This document shows, in pieces, positions 34,753 to 43,448 of a DNA stretch of 64,000 nt. Within the stretch, counting starts at the first letter, position 1, and every line of letters begins with the position of its first letter. Below the pieces are notes generated by a model, which was not told where the DNA came from, did not search any database, and was given only the letters and a program-made list of their open reading frames with translations. Position numbers and translations under genes: made by a program. This DNA is from Mucilaginibacter endophyticus (lineage in GTDB: Bacteria > Bacteroidota > Bacteroidia > Sphingobacteriales > Sphingobacteriaceae), in assembly GCF_003351025.1 (NCBI RefSeq), contig NZ_QPCG01000003.1, forward strand, positions 698,355 through 762,354, given 5' to 3'.

Positions 34753-35937
34753 ATGAACAACAAACCAAAAACTACCTTTGCAACCCTATTGGGCCTGGCA
34801 CTTTTCGTGGCCTTATTTTTTACCTATTGCACCAAAAAACAGGTTTCGCCTGCAACGCAAGATGATGCCGCTGTTAAACCTATGTTAAAAACCCAGGCCA
34901 CCGGCTTTATCCATCCGGGTATCCTGAACACACAGCAAACCCTTGATTATGTTGCCCAACAGGCCAATTCAAATGATGCTAACCGGTTGGCCGCTTATCA
35001 GTTTGTGCTTAACTATTGCAATAACCACAGCCCAAGTGGTGCCTATAAAGCCACGGTACAGGTAGCGGGCGGCGTTACCACTCCTGACGAAATTGCCTTT
35101 AAAGGTGATGCCTTGCTAAGCTATGCCCTTGCCCTGCGTTGGGCTAAAACCGGCACCGCAGCTTACGCCACAACGGTAAAACAAATTCTTGATGGGTGGG
35201 CCAATAGCTTCCAAAACTTTAGCGTAACCGGCTCGCAGCCTAACCAGGCTTCACTTGAGGCTTCATGGGCCGCACCTACTTTTGCTGCAGCTGCCGAAAT
35301 CATCAAATATTACATCCCGGCCAGCGGCGTTGGCGGCGGCTGGACCACTGCCGAAAACACCCAGTTTGTAAACTTTCTGAACAACATGAAAGATAATTAC
35401 ATCAATAACGTGCCTAACTTCAACAACAACTGGAATGTATCTGCAGGTTATGCTAAAATGGCTATCGGTATCTTTGAAGACAGCCAGACTGTATATCAGA
35501 ACGGTATTACCGCGGTAAAAACCGTTTTGCCAAATGTAATTGCTTCTGACGGCTCCATGAATGGTGAGATCTGCGGCTCCCATAACGATTATGTGCATTA
35601 CCAGTACTCTCTTACCGGTTTAAGCTATGCAGCCAATATTGCGGGGATCCAGGGCGATTTGTCTATCTATTCGGCCAGCAGCAGCCGTTTGTTAACCGGG
35701 TTTAATTACCAGTATAAGCTGATGCACGGCACCGTATCACCACCATGCTCACCTAATGGTAATGTTAACAATCCAATCTGGCCGGGTATAGAGGTAGCTA
35801 ACCGTCATTATGGTACTACCGAAACCAGTTATATTGCCAGCAATTACGTATGCGACAGCAATGGTTTGCCTAACGGCGATATCGGTTTCCTTTGCTGGAC
35901 AAACTACACCCATAACAACGTGCCAACTACTTTTTAA
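34753..35937 (+). CDS. Alginate-lyase-family (PF05426-like) lipoprotein
   Basis: The protein has 394 residues from the ATG at 34753, giving MNNKPKTTFATLLGLALFVALFFTYC as a lipoprotein signal; an ATG 45 bp upstream lacks this. The mature part has the alpha-toroid pattern of alginate lyases: FIHPGILNTQQTLDYVAQQA, AFKGDALLSYALALRWAKTG, ILDGWANSF, NWNVSAGYAKMAIGIF and DGSMNGEICGSHNDYVHYQYSLTGL, where Asn-Trp and His-Tyr form the likely active site. Such lyases cleave uronic-acid polysaccharide by beta-elimination. It is monocistronic with no susCD partner, so it probably acts as a surface or periplasmic enzyme for alginate-like polymer. Confidence 0.82.
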   Translation: MNNKPKTTFATLLGLALFVALFFTYCTKKQVSPATQDDAAVKPMLKTQATGFIHPGILNTQQTLDYVAQQANSNDANRLAAYQFVLNYCNNHSPSGAYKATVQVAGGVTTPDEIAFKGDALLSYALALRWAKTGTAAYATTVKQILDGWANSFQNFSVTGSQPNQASLEASWAAPTFAAAAEIIKYYIPASGVGGGWTTAENTQFVNFLNNMKDNYINNVPNFNNNWNVSAGYAKMAIGIFEDSQTVYQNGITAVKTVLPNVIASDGSMNGEICGSHNDYVHYQYSLTGLSYAANIAGIQGDLSIYSASSSRLLTGFNYQYKLMHGTVSPPCSPNGNVNNPIWPGIEVANRHYGTTETSYIASNYVCDSNGLPNGDIGFLCWTNYTHNNVPTTF

Positions 35938-35970
35938 CAAAGCACTATCCTAATTAATTATATTTTACAA

Positions 35971-36020
35971 GCCGCCCCGGTTAATGGCATCAGCCATAAC
36001 CGGGCGGTTTTGTTTTTCGC
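35971..36020 (+). terminator. Intrinsic terminator of the alginate-lyase-like gene
   Basis: A long GC-rich stem (CCGCCCCGGTTAATGGC pairing with GCCATAACCGGGCGG, slight bulges) is followed by TTTTGTTTTT. Confidence 0.88.
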
Positions 36021-36166
36021 CAATAGCTCCATTCTATTAAATGGTAAACTGCCATAATAACCAGATGCTGAGCAGTAAACAGACAAAAGGACGTAAAACG
36101 AACGACTATTGATAACCTTTTTAAAGAGGGAATGCAATTTGAGGCGGGCTTTTTGAAAGGATTATT

Positions 36167-37090
36167 ATGGATAGCTATTCAGCTACAATTATTAACGCTG
36201 TCGACAAGGTAAAGACAGCGGTTGTAAAAATTGAAATTTTCAGTAATGTAAACGGAAAGGAGCAGGCTACCGGAACGGGATCGGGCTTCTTATTTTCTTC
36301 GGACGGGTATCTTTTTACCAACAGCCATGTGATACATAGCGCCAAAAAGATTACCGTAAAAATGCATGACGGTACAACTCACCCGGCAGAACTTATTGGC
36401 GAAGACCAGGACACGGATTTAGCCATTCTCAAGATTAATGGAGCCGAGTTTACCCCGGTAAAATTTGGCGATGCCGATCAATTGCAGATCGGCCAGCTGG
36501 TGATTGCTATCGGCAATCCATTAGGATTTCAGCATACGGTAACGGCAGGTGTGGTTAGCGCCCTGGGGAGAACGCTGGAAGGTCAGGGTGGTAGGTTGAT
36601 GGACAGCATGATCCAGACGGATGCCGCGTTAAACCCCGGAAATTCCGGCGGACCATTAGTAAACGGAGATGGTGAGGTAGTAGGTGTAAATACAGCGGTG
36701 ATCAGAGGCGCTCAGGGGATCTGTTTTGCTATCAGCATTAACACGGCCAAGGATATCGCCAATCAGCTTATCAGGTTTGGCAAGGTGAAAAGGGCTTACC
36801 TGGGCGTGGTTATGCAGCAGATTGATCTTGTACCCAAACTCCGTGCAATTCATGAGGTATCAAATAAACAGGCGTTGTTTGTTTCAGAAGTTGCCGCGGG
36901 AAGCCCTGCTGATAAAGCAGGTATCCTGAGTGGAGATATTATCTATTCATTCAACAGCCAACCCGTCGAAACGTCGGACAATCTGTTTAAAATGCTTACT
37001 GAAGATAAGATAGGGCAATTTCAATACATCGGCATCCTTCGGAGCAACTATAAAACCGAGTTCAGGATAACACCGGTGCAAAAGAATTGA
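36167..37090 (+). CDS. HtrA/DegP-like trypsin-type serine protease with one PDZ domain, probably cytoplasmic
   Basis: The protein has 307 residues. The trypsin-like domain spans about 10-200: catalytic His54 in TNSHVIH, Asp84 in DTDLAIL and Ser160 in NPGNSGGP. One PDZ domain (about 210-305) carries AYLGVV and SPADKAGILSGDIIYSFNSQPV. All catalytic residues are intact. HtrA proteases normally carry a signal peptide or membrane anchor, but here the N-terminus MDSYSATIINAVDKVKTAVV is polar, so it is predicted to be cytosolic. It is monocistronic. Substrates are probably misfolded proteins. Confidence 0.92.
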   Translation: MDSYSATIINAVDKVKTAVVKIEIFSNVNGKEQATGTGSGFLFSSDGYLFTNSHVIHSAKKITVKMHDGTTHPAELIGEDQDTDLAILKINGAEFTPVKFGDADQLQIGQLVIAIGNPLGFQHTVTAGVVSALGRTLEGQGGRLMDSMIQTDAALNPGNSGGPLVNGDGEVVGVNTAVIRGAQGICFAISINTAKDIANQLIRFGKVKRAYLGVVMQQIDLVPKLRAIHEVSNKQALFVSEVAAGSPADKAGILSGDIIYSFNSQPVETSDNLFKMLTEDKIGQFQYIGILRSNYKTEFRITPVQKN

Positions 37091-37100
37091 TGGGAAATTA

Positions 37101-37499
37101 TCAGGGATATTGAATAACCTCAGGGGCCATTGCCCATGATTTTACATCGGCAGTTAAAATTGGAAAACGGGGACCGGTTCCGCCTAATTCGCCGCAGGCA
37201 TTGGTGAAAACTACCTGCTTAATTTTGTGATGCCTGATCACGTATGAACAAAGGATACAGGGCTCAACGTTCGAATAAAGAATGGCCCCTTCGCAACTGC
37301 CGTGATCTTTAACAGCGTTTAAAACGGCTAATGTTTCGGCATGGCGGGTAATATCTTTTAGCTTACGGCTCTGTTCAAAAGCTTCGCCGATGATTACGCC
37401 GTCTTTAACAATAACGCAGCCTACAGGGCTTTCGCCTTCGGCAGCGGCTTGTTCTGCTAATTGAAGGCAGCGTTGCATGTATGGTTCATGATCATTCAT
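37101..37499 (-). CDS. Nucleoside/cytidine deaminase family protein
   Basis: The protein has 132 residues from ATG 37499 (MNDHEPYMQRCLQLAEQAAAEGESPVGCVIV). An upstream start would add hydrophobic residues and extend into the upstream terminator stem. The zinc site is HAE (in TRHAETLAV) and PCILC (in NVEPCILCSYVI), the deaminase signature. It may act on guanine, cytosine or related bases; it is shorter than TadA and lacks clear tRNA-recognition residues. It is separated from the upstream hydrolase by a strong terminator. Confidence 0.88.
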   Translation of the reverse strand: MNDHEPYMQRCLQLAEQAAAEGESPVGCVIVKDGVIIGEAFEQSRKLKDITRHAETLAVLNAVKDHGSCEGAILYSNVEPCILCSYVIRHHKIKQVVFTNACGELGGTGPRFPILTADVKSWAMAPEVIQYP

Positions 37500-37524
37500 A
37501 AGTATAAAATATGTGGTCAAAAAT

Positions 37525-37559
37525 AAAGCCTGCCATAGCAATTTTTTATGGCAGGCTTT
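37525..37559 (-). terminator. Intrinsic terminator of the alpha/beta hydrolase gene
   Basis: A 13-bp perfect stem (AAAGCCTGCCATA / TATGGCAGGCTTT) has a nine-base loop, with ATTTTT following on the minus strand. It lies 20 bp past the hydrolase stop. Confidence 0.92.
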
Positions 37560-37579
37560 ATTTTTTTCAGGATTAGTTT

Positions 37580-38452
37580 TTACTTGCCTGTCTTTTTATC
37601 CAGGAACTGCCTGATGATTTCGGCTATTTCTTTGCCATGACTTTCCAGGGCGAAGTGGCCTGCATCATATAAATGGTATTCCAGATTTTTAACATCTTTT
37701 TTGAAAGCCTCCGCGCCGGCTACCGGGAATATATAATCGTTTTTGCCGTATACGATCAACATTTCGGGGTTTTGTGTGCGCAGGTACTCCTGCCATTTAG
37801 GGTATAAATCAACATTGGTGCGGTAATCATAGAACAAGTCGAGTTGGATCTGGTCATTTTCGGGCCTTTCCAAGTGACGTAGGTCTATCTCCCAGTTATC
37901 AGGGCTAATCAGACTGGTATCAGGTTCGCCGTGGGTGTATTGCCATTTCAGGCCGTTAGCGTCATGAAAAGTCCTTAGTGTGGCTTCTGCTGTTTTATCG
38001 TTATGGTCTTTCCAGTAAGCTTTGATCGGGTCCCAGAATGTTTCCAGGCCTTCGTCATAAGCACAACCATTTTGAACAATGAGGGTATCCACACGTTCGG
38101 GATTAGCCGAGGCGATACGCCAGCCAACCGGTGCACCGTAATCCATAAGGTATAAGCTGTATTTACTGATCTGGAGCTGGCTCAGCAGTTCGGTAACAAT
38201 TGCGGCAAAGTTTTCAAAAGTATAAGCAAACTCTGCAATTGGGGGCTGCTCGCTTCTGCCATAACCGGGATAATCGGGCGCGATCAAGTGGTATTTGTCA
38301 GACAGATCATTGATCAGGTTCCGGTACATGTGCGATGAGCTTGGATAGCCGTGCAGTAATACCAATACAGGTGCGTCTTTTGGGCCGGCTTCGCGATAGA
38401 AAATGTTCACGCCATTGATCTTAATGAAGTGATGTTGTGTTTGATTTTTCAT
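37580..38452 (-). CDS. Alpha/beta hydrolase, epoxide hydrolase/haloalkane dehalogenase-like
   Basis: The 290-residue soluble alpha/beta hydrolase has the oxyanion loop HGYPSS at 34-39, Asp104 as nucleophile in LMDYGAPVG, a likely acid Asp in YGKNDYIFP and His in DAGHFALE. An Asp nucleophile, rather than Ser, places it with epoxide hydrolases and haloalkane dehalogenases. It lies downstream of a TetR-family gene on the same strand, and its own upstream region holds a perfect palindrome that is probably the TetR operator. A detoxification role fits this context; the substrate is not known. Confidence 0.9.
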   Translation of the reverse strand: MKNQTQHHFIKINGVNIFYREAGPKDAPVLVLLHGYPSSSHMYRNLINDLSDKYHLIAPDYPGYGRSEQPPIAEFAYTFENFAAIVTELLSQLQISKYSLYLMDYGAPVGWRIASANPERVDTLIVQNGCAYDEGLETFWDPIKAYWKDHNDKTAEATLRTFHDANGLKWQYTHGEPDTSLISPDNWEIDLRHLERPENDQIQLDLFYDYRTNVDLYPKWQEYLRTQNPEMLIVYGKNDYIFPVAGAEAFKKDVKNLEYHLYDAGHFALESHGKEIAEIIRQFLDKKTGK

Positions 38453-38490
38453 GATGTTTAATTTTAGTATTCGTTTGATTTTGATTCATT

Positions 38491-38508
38491 TTACCGAACG
38501 TTCGGTAA
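38491..38508. promoter_or_regulatory. TetR operator, perfect palindrome, upstream of the hydrolase
   Basis: TTACCGAACGTTCGGTAA is an 18-bp perfect palindrome lying 38 bp before the hydrolase start. A related copy lies before the TetR gene itself. Confidence 0.8.
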
Positions 38509-38568
38509 TTTATATAGATAAAAAAATATTTCCTATTCCTTACGCGTATCGGCGCTATGTTTATTTAA

Positions 38569-39129
38569 TTATGCTGTTAATAATTCGGGGATTCTTTCAA
38601 GGCTGTTTTTAAAGTAGCTTTTATCGCCGGTTGCCCCGGTAAGCACAAGTGAGCCTTGAATAGTTTGGTTAATGAGCCTGGCATTTTGCCTAGCCTTATC
38701 CGGCAACACGCCTAACTCAACGGCCACATCCGCAAAGCCATCAGCAAGCAGGTTAAAGCAATTGGTCACGCTTTCCTTAAAGGCATCTGCATCTGTACCT
38801 ATCGATAATGTACGGAGCAGGCAATTGTTAGCGCCACCGTTATATAATTCATCAACGGAAGCAATCATCTTTTTTAGTCTTGCTGATGCCGGTATATTTT
38901 TATTCGCTGATTCTGCTACAATATGTTGCAGAATCCACTGCTCAACAATTTCCAGGGCGTGTTTGGCCATTTCTTTTTTACCATTAGGAAAACGGTGATA
39001 CAAGCTGGCCTTTTTTAAACCGGTAGCCTTTGCCAGGGCTTCCATTGATGCACCATCGTACCCCAACTCGCTGAATGTTTCAAATAACTTCAGGTCTACA
39101 TTTTCGGTGTTAACTTTTTGAGTGCGCAT
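38569..39129 (-). CDS. TetR/AcrR family transcriptional repressor
   Basis: The 186-residue protein has an N-terminal helix-turn-helix: LFETFSELGYDGASMEALAKATGLKKASLYHRFPNGKKEMAKHAL (about 14-60), the typical TetR DNA-binding domain. The ligand-binding C-terminal domain is helical. Both its own promoter and that of the downstream hydrolase hold the same ACCGAACG palindrome, so it probably represses both and is released by the hydrolase's substrate or a related compound. Confidence 0.93.
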   Translation of the reverse strand: MRTQKVNTENVDLKLFETFSELGYDGASMEALAKATGLKKASLYHRFPNGKKEMAKHALEIVEQWILQHIVAESANKNIPASARLKKMIASVDELYNGGANNCLLRTLSIGTDADAFKESVTNCFNLLADGFADVAVELGVLPDKARQNARLINQTIQGSLVLTGATGDKSYFKNSLERIPELLTA

Positions 39130-39174
39130 GCTTTTAAATTTGGATGTATCAGTGCCTTGTTTCTAATTACGATT

Positions 39175-39196
39175 CAAATATACCGAACGTTTGGTA
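39175..39196 (-). promoter_or_regulatory. TetR gene promoter -7 element overlapped by its operator
   Basis: On the minus strand TATATTTG (39175-39182) matches the Bacteroidota -7 consensus TAnnTTTG. The imperfect palindrome TACCGAACGTTTGGTA (39181-39196) overlaps it by two bases. The start codon is about 45 bp downstream. The -33 element is only a T-rich stretch. The layout predicts autorepression. Confidence 0.65.
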
Positions 39197-39274
39197 AAAT
39201 AAAAATAAATATTAAAACATCTCTGATTTATGCCACAGATTCGGTAAATAGTACCATAAACCGACGCTGTTTCA

Positions 39275-39306
39275 ATAAAAACTCCGGGCATTGGCGTCCG
39301 GCGTTT
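39275..39306 (-). terminator. Probable terminator of the sugar dehydrogenase gene
   Basis: On the minus strand the stem AAACGCCGG / CCGGAGTTT with one mismatch is followed by TTATTG. The T-tract is short, so it is only moderately strong. Confidence 0.6.
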
Positions 39307-39330
39307 TATCAATTGATATTTTGAAGCAAG

Positions 39331-40533
39331 TTACTTACCTATCCTGTACAAATTGCCATTATCGGTAACGCCGTATAAAGCACCATCCTTACCGGTAACC
39401 AGCGAACGCCAGCGTTCGTTCTTGTCTTTCAGCAGGCGCTCTTCAGCAACTACCTTATTATTTTTGATGACCAGCCTGGCAATATGTGAGCCACCAAGCG
39501 CACCTACAAACAGGTTGTTTTTCCATTCGGGGATCAGGTTGCCCGTATAAAAAGTGATACCGCATGGCGATATACTTGGGTCCCAATAGTAAATCGGTTG
39601 GGTTACACCCTCTTTTTGTTGTATACCATCCCCTACCTTTTGACCGCTATATTCAATACCATAAGTAACCACAGGCCAGCCATAGTTTTTACCGGCACGG
39701 ATGATATTAATCTCGTCGCCACCACGCGGACCAAATTCGGCCTCCCATAGTTCGCCTGTTACCGGGTTGGTGGTCATACCTTCTGGGTTTCTTAAACCAT
39801 AAGCATAAATCTCGGGCAGTATACCACTTTTGCCTGCAAATGGTCCGCCGGGAACGGCTTTACCATCGCGGGTGATATGAACTACCTTTCCTACTGCCGC
39901 ACCCAGATCCTGAGCTTTCATCCTGATATCTTCGGCACCATGCTCGCCGGTGCTCACAAACAGGTTTCCTTGTTTATCAAATACCACGCGTGAGCCAAAT
40001 TGCAAATGCCCGTTATAAGCCGGTTTGGCATGATAGATAACCTGTACATTTTCAAGTTTGCTGTCGTCGGCAGATAATTTTCCCTTAGCCACAGCCAACT
40101 GGAAGCCGCCTTCCACCTGCTCGGAATAAGTCCAAAATAAGGTCCTGTCTTTAGCAAACGATGAATCAAAGTTTACATCCAGTAAACCGCCCTGGCCACC
40201 AACAGCTATGGCCGGCAAACCTTCAATATTTTTATCAAAACTGCCATCGGCTTTAAGGATCCGCATGGTGCCACCTTTTTCGGTGATCAGGAAACGGCCA
40301 TCGGGCAAGCAACGTAAAGCCCATGGTGATTTAAGTTGATGATTAATTATAGTAACGTTTAGCTTGGTTTTGGTTTGGATACCGCCAATGCGGGTTTGCC
40401 CGGTAAAAGCAGGTTTGTATTCGCTGTTAGCCTTTTGTGTTTCAACAGGCGGCAACGACTGCGCGTTTACCCGGCCTATTAATGTGCCAAGCCCCATGGC
40501 GGCTAGCAAAATCGATTTATTGGTTATAGACAT
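39331..40533 (-). CDS. PQQ-dependent sugar dehydrogenase (aldose/sorbosone dehydrogenase family), secreted
   Basis: The 400-residue protein has a signal peptide ending near residue 25 (LGTLIGRVNAQS). The six-bladed propeller motifs of soluble PQQ glucose/sorbosone dehydrogenases are present: SPWALRCLPDGRFLITEKGG, GGQGGLLDVNFD, FGSRVVFDKQGNLFVSTGEHG, YAYGLRNPEGM, WEAEFGPRGGDEIN and KNYGWPVVTYG. It should oxidise aldoses in the periplasm using pyrroloquinoline quinone; no PQQ synthesis genes are in the window. It is monocistronic. Confidence 0.93.
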   Translation of the reverse strand: MSITNKSILLAAMGLGTLIGRVNAQSLPPVETQKANSEYKPAFTGQTRIGGIQTKTKLNVTIINHQLKSPWALRCLPDGRFLITEKGGTMRILKADGSFDKNIEGLPAIAVGGQGGLLDVNFDSSFAKDRTLFWTYSEQVEGGFQLAVAKGKLSADDSKLENVQVIYHAKPAYNGHLQFGSRVVFDKQGNLFVSTGEHGAEDIRMKAQDLGAAVGKVVHITRDGKAVPGGPFAGKSGILPEIYAYGLRNPEGMTTNPVTGELWEAEFGPRGGDEINIIRAGKNYGWPVVTYGIEYSGQKVGDGIQQKEGVTQPIYYWDPSISPCGITFYTGNLIPEWKNNLFVGALGGSHIARLVIKNNKVVAEERLLKDKNERWRSLVTGKDGALYGVTDNGNLYRIGK

Positions 40534-40632
40534 ATTGGTTGGTGATAGTTTTCAAGTTAAAACAGATTTCCGAAGTTAAAGTTCTGCTGAGTTATATAAG
40601 CCAGGTAAGCGCTTTTTTACAATCTATTCAAA

Positions 40633-41310
40633 TTATAATTTGAATAAGCTCTTTATACCGGTAAAAGCAATCTGAAGCCCCACGCAGAATATCAAAAATG
40701 AAGTGATCCTGTTAAATATTTTTTCGCCGTTTGAACCCAGAAAAGCGACAAGCGTTTTAGTGTTCAGGTAAAATATATAGATGAGCACGCACATAAAAAT
40801 GATGGAAAGCAGGATTGCGCCCGTATTAACGAAATAGTCTTTCATGTCGGGCGAGGCGCTGTGCGCGCTAAGCGTAAACAATACAGAAATTGTACCGGCC
40901 CCTGTTGTGATGGGGAATGTGATGGGGTAAAATAGCTTGTCTTCTATATTATGATACCCGGACGGCTTTGCACCATCAATCGGACTTTCCTGTGGATCGC
41001 TATCCTGTTTATCCGACGATAAAAACTCCCAACCCATTTTACAGATCATGATCCCGCCTGCCAGCTGAATAACCGGAATGGAAATCCCAAACAATTCCAG
41101 GATCCAATGTCCGGCAAACAATGAAACCGTGCAAATAGAAAAAGCATACACCGTAATTTTATTCACGGCCTTTCGCTTTTCGGCAGTATCAAGATGGGCA
41201 AAGTAAGGTAGGATTATCAACGCCGAACCTATAGGGTTTACAACGGGAAACAACGCGATAATACCTATAAAAAGCAGGTGTATAAAGGAATGGAAAAACT
41301 CAGGCATCAT
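40633..41310 (-). CDS. MarC family integral membrane protein
   Basis: The 225-residue protein has about six hydrophobic helices and the MarC pattern: LLFIGIIALFPVVNPIGSALIILPYF, ILELFGISIPVIQLAGGIMI, and FYPITFPITTGAGTISVLFTLSAHS. The NPIG and FPITTGAGTI motifs are diagnostic. MarC was once linked to multiple antibiotic resistance, but its function is unproven. The gene end contains an AT-rich palindrome (40626-40645). It is monocistronic. Confidence 0.92.
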   Translation of the reverse strand: MMPEFFHSFIHLLFIGIIALFPVVNPIGSALIILPYFAHLDTAEKRKAVNKITVYAFSICTVSLFAGHWILELFGISIPVIQLAGGIMICKMGWEFLSSDKQDSDPQESPIDGAKPSGYHNIEDKLFYPITFPITTGAGTISVLFTLSAHSASPDMKDYFVNTGAILLSIIFMCVLIYIFYLNTKTLVAFLGSNGEKIFNRITSFLIFCVGLQIAFTGIKSLFKL

Positions 41311-41558
41311 GAAAAATCAATATGATAACGATATAAATATAACAAGAATAGCACATTACCCGCCTTATGCTTCATTATTGACAATACCGTGTTAAAAGAC
41401 GCGAATTACCTGCTGAGAATAGCCGAAACAAACAAGTATTTACTCGTTTAAGTTTAGCATTTAAAACTCACAATTTTTATTATTAAAGTTTGATAATTAA
41501 ATACTTACATTAGTATACCTATAAAAATCCGTTCTCATTAATACTTAAACCAACAGCC

Positions 41559-41963
41559 ATGAACAACACAAACAAAGATTTTATCACCCGCTGGTTTACC
41601 GAAGTATGGAATAACAGCAACCCGGCAGTTATGGACGAAATGCTGCACCCCGATGTTAAAGTACACGGAGTAGGCGAGACATTTACAGGGGCAAATATCT
41701 TCAAAGATTTTTATAACGATTTCAGGAAAGTATATTCAAACCTTAGGTTTGATATTGAAAAAATGATATCCGAGGGCGATGAAATTGCCGCCTTGGTTAA
41801 TGTATCCGGGATACATACAGCAACGGGTAAAGATGTACATTTCAGCGGCGTTACAATCGCGAAAATTGAGGACGGCGTTCTCACTTCAGGCTGGAACTAT
41901 TTTGATTTTTTAGGTTTATCTAAACAGGTAGGCAATTTGGAGCCGGAGCAATTGCGCAAATAA
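41559..41963 (+). CDS. SnoaL-like / ester-cyclase-type protein
   Basis: The 134-residue NTF2-fold protein is of the SnoaL-like group. It carries FITRWFTEVWNNSNPAVMDEMLHPDVKVHG followed by FKDFYNDFRKVYSNLRFDIEKMISEGDEIAALVNVSGIHT, DVHFSGVTIAKIEDGVLTSGWNYFD, the usual order of cone-shaped barrel strands. Family members are polyketide cyclases or binding proteins of unknown substrate. It is monocistronic. Confidence 0.85.
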   Translation: MNNTNKDFITRWFTEVWNNSNPAVMDEMLHPDVKVHGVGETFTGANIFKDFYNDFRKVYSNLRFDIEKMISEGDEIAALVNVSGIHTATGKDVHFSGVTIAKIEDGVLTSGWNYFDFLGLSKQVGNLEPEQLRK

Positions 41964-42015
41964 CATTATATTTTCGCAGCCCCGGCTACCAAAAGCATCA
42001 GACATTGTTGCCTGC

Positions 42016-42471
42016 CTATACCGCTTTAGTCGCAGTGGCTGTAGCTATCCAATTTGGTAATTGCTGCTGAACATATTGTGTCCAGGCTGGTGCACAATCG
42101 TTATAACATTCAAATTCCGGAACCAGGCCCATATGCGTAAATACAATTTTTGTGGCATCTCCTTCGGCCGAAATGTCAAAAGATAGTTTTGTGCCGGTCC
42201 ATTCCGTTTGGTTGGGTACAAAGGTTAATTTACTATCTGTTACCAACCATGTTATTTTTTTGGAGGGAACCAGTTCAACAAGTTTATGTCTAGTATAGTG
42301 CGCGCCATCTCCGGCAAAAAAAGAAAACTCATCGCCAAGTTTGTCTGATTCGCCTTCAAAGCTTTCGGCATACAATCCCGACCACCATCCGCGAACGTTT
42401 TTTATGGCATCAAAAACTTCTTCAGGTGTTTGATTTACCAATAAGGTTGTGCTAAAATCTGTTGTTGTCAT
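42016..42471 (-). CDS. SRPBCC/AHSA1-like domain protein
   Basis: The 151-residue protein has the START-like fold pattern of the AHSA1 group: FSTTLLVNQTPEEVFDAIKNVRGWWSG, LGDEFSFFAGDGAHYTRHKLVELVPSKKITWLVTDS, and KIVFTHMGLVPEFECYNDCAPAWTQYVQQQLPNWI. Such proteins bind hydrophobic ligands and are often controlled by small repressors. It is divergent from the azoreductase gene across a region with two GTAACT palindromes. Confidence 0.88.
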   Translation of the reverse strand: MTTTDFSTTLLVNQTPEEVFDAIKNVRGWWSGLYAESFEGESDKLGDEFSFFAGDGAHYTRHKLVELVPSKKITWLVTDSKLTFVPNQTEWTGTKLSFDISAEGDATKIVFTHMGLVPEFECYNDCAPAWTQYVQQQLPNWIATATATKAV

Positions 42472-42598
42472 TTTTTGATCTTTTAGTTGAATAATTGATT
42501 ATTTATTGGCTTTCGATCTCATATTCAGAGCCCGTCGACTCCCCTGTTGTTATTCCGGATATAAAACAGGCGCGTATCAAATAACCTTTCAATAATAG

Positions 42599-42642
42599 GT
42601 AACTCATAAGTTACATAAAGATATAGGTAACTTACGAGTTAC
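42599..42642. promoter_or_regulatory. Pair of GTAACT-N4-AGTTAC operators
   Basis: GTAACTCATAAGTTAC (42599-42614) and GTAACTTACGAGTTAC (42627-42642) share the same 6-4-6 inverted repeat, with centres 28 bp apart. They lie in the 337-bp divergent region between the AHSA1-like gene (minus) and the azoreductase (plus), so one repressor could control both. The motif resembles HxlR/MarR-type sites, and quinone/azo reductases are often HxlR-regulated, but no such regulator is in the window. The rest of the region shows nothing else. Confidence 0.7.
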
Positions 42643-42808
42643 GCAATTTTTCCTTAATTTTTTTTCTTCTTCTTTAAAATCAGCCCTAAATAGCAAACTA
42701 CTATTAATTATTAGCCCAAACCTATCACCTAAAAATTTTCTCACTCGTATCTCCATCACATTGTCCCCATTAAAGGTTGTTAGTCGTCATGTGGCTAAAA
42801 ACTTGTCG

Positions 42809-43426
42809 ATGAAAAATATACTGCACATTATTTCCAGCCCCAAGGGCGAACATGGTCACAGCGTTAAGCTTGCACGCGCCATTATCAAACAACTTTGTAA
42901 TCAGCATAAAGAATGTAAGATTGCCGAACGTGATTTATTGGCCGCCGAACTCCCTTATCTGGATGGCCTGCATATTTCAGCATTATTTAAAAATGAAGCA
43001 GAGAGAAGCGATGATGAGAATCAAAAATTAAGTTATTCGGACACGGTGCTCCACGAAATAAAAGCAGCTGATATCATCGTTTTAGGAGCGCCGATGTATA
43101 ATTTTGGCATACACGCCGCTTTAAAGGCCTATATTGATCAGATTGTGCGATTTGGCCATACTATAGCCTATCAGCAAGATGGCAGCAGGATTGGGTTATT
43201 GAAAGACAAAGTTGTTTACCTTGCCATTACAGCAGGAGGCAATTATACCAATAGCGGATTTGACCCGGTAAAAGATTACATCGTTAATTATCTTCAAACC
43301 ATTTTGAACTACATGGGCATAGAGACCATTATTCCGCTCATTATTGAGGGAACCGCGGCACCCGATTTTACGGTTGATTATGACCTGGTTTGTAATGATA
43401 TTCAAAATGCAGCTACTGTGAGTTAA
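42809..43426 (+). CDS. FMN-dependent NADH-azoreductase / flavodoxin-fold oxidoreductase
   Basis: The protein has 205 residues from ATG 42809 (MKNILHIISSPKGEHGHSVKLARAIIKQL). An ATG at 42761 would add 16 residues before the first strand and is less likely. The flavodoxin-like fold is visible: the phosphate-binding SSPKGEHGHS loop, VLGAPMYNFGIHAALKAYIDQIVRFGHTI (the AzoR PMYNF and G.PA-type motif) and YLAITAGGNYT. It reduces quinones and azo compounds with NAD(P)H. It begins a possible operon with the DGPF and sigma genes (22-bp and 3-bp gaps). Confidence 0.9.
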   Translation: MKNILHIISSPKGEHGHSVKLARAIIKQLCNQHKECKIAERDLLAAELPYLDGLHISALFKNEAERSDDENQKLSYSDTVLHEIKAADIIVLGAPMYNFGIHAALKAYIDQIVRFGHTIAYQQDGSRIGLLKDKVVYLAITAGGNYTNSGFDPVKDYIVNYLQTILNYMGIETIIPLIIEGTAAPDFTVDYDLVCNDIQNAATVS

Positions 43427-43448
43427 ACCTTATTTATAAAATGATACC

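Noticed and set aside
40626..40645. A perfect 20-bp AT-rich palindrome across the marC stop codon
   Set aside because: It is made almost only of A and T, encodes the last residues of MarC and lacks a T-tract or second copy; it could be chance.
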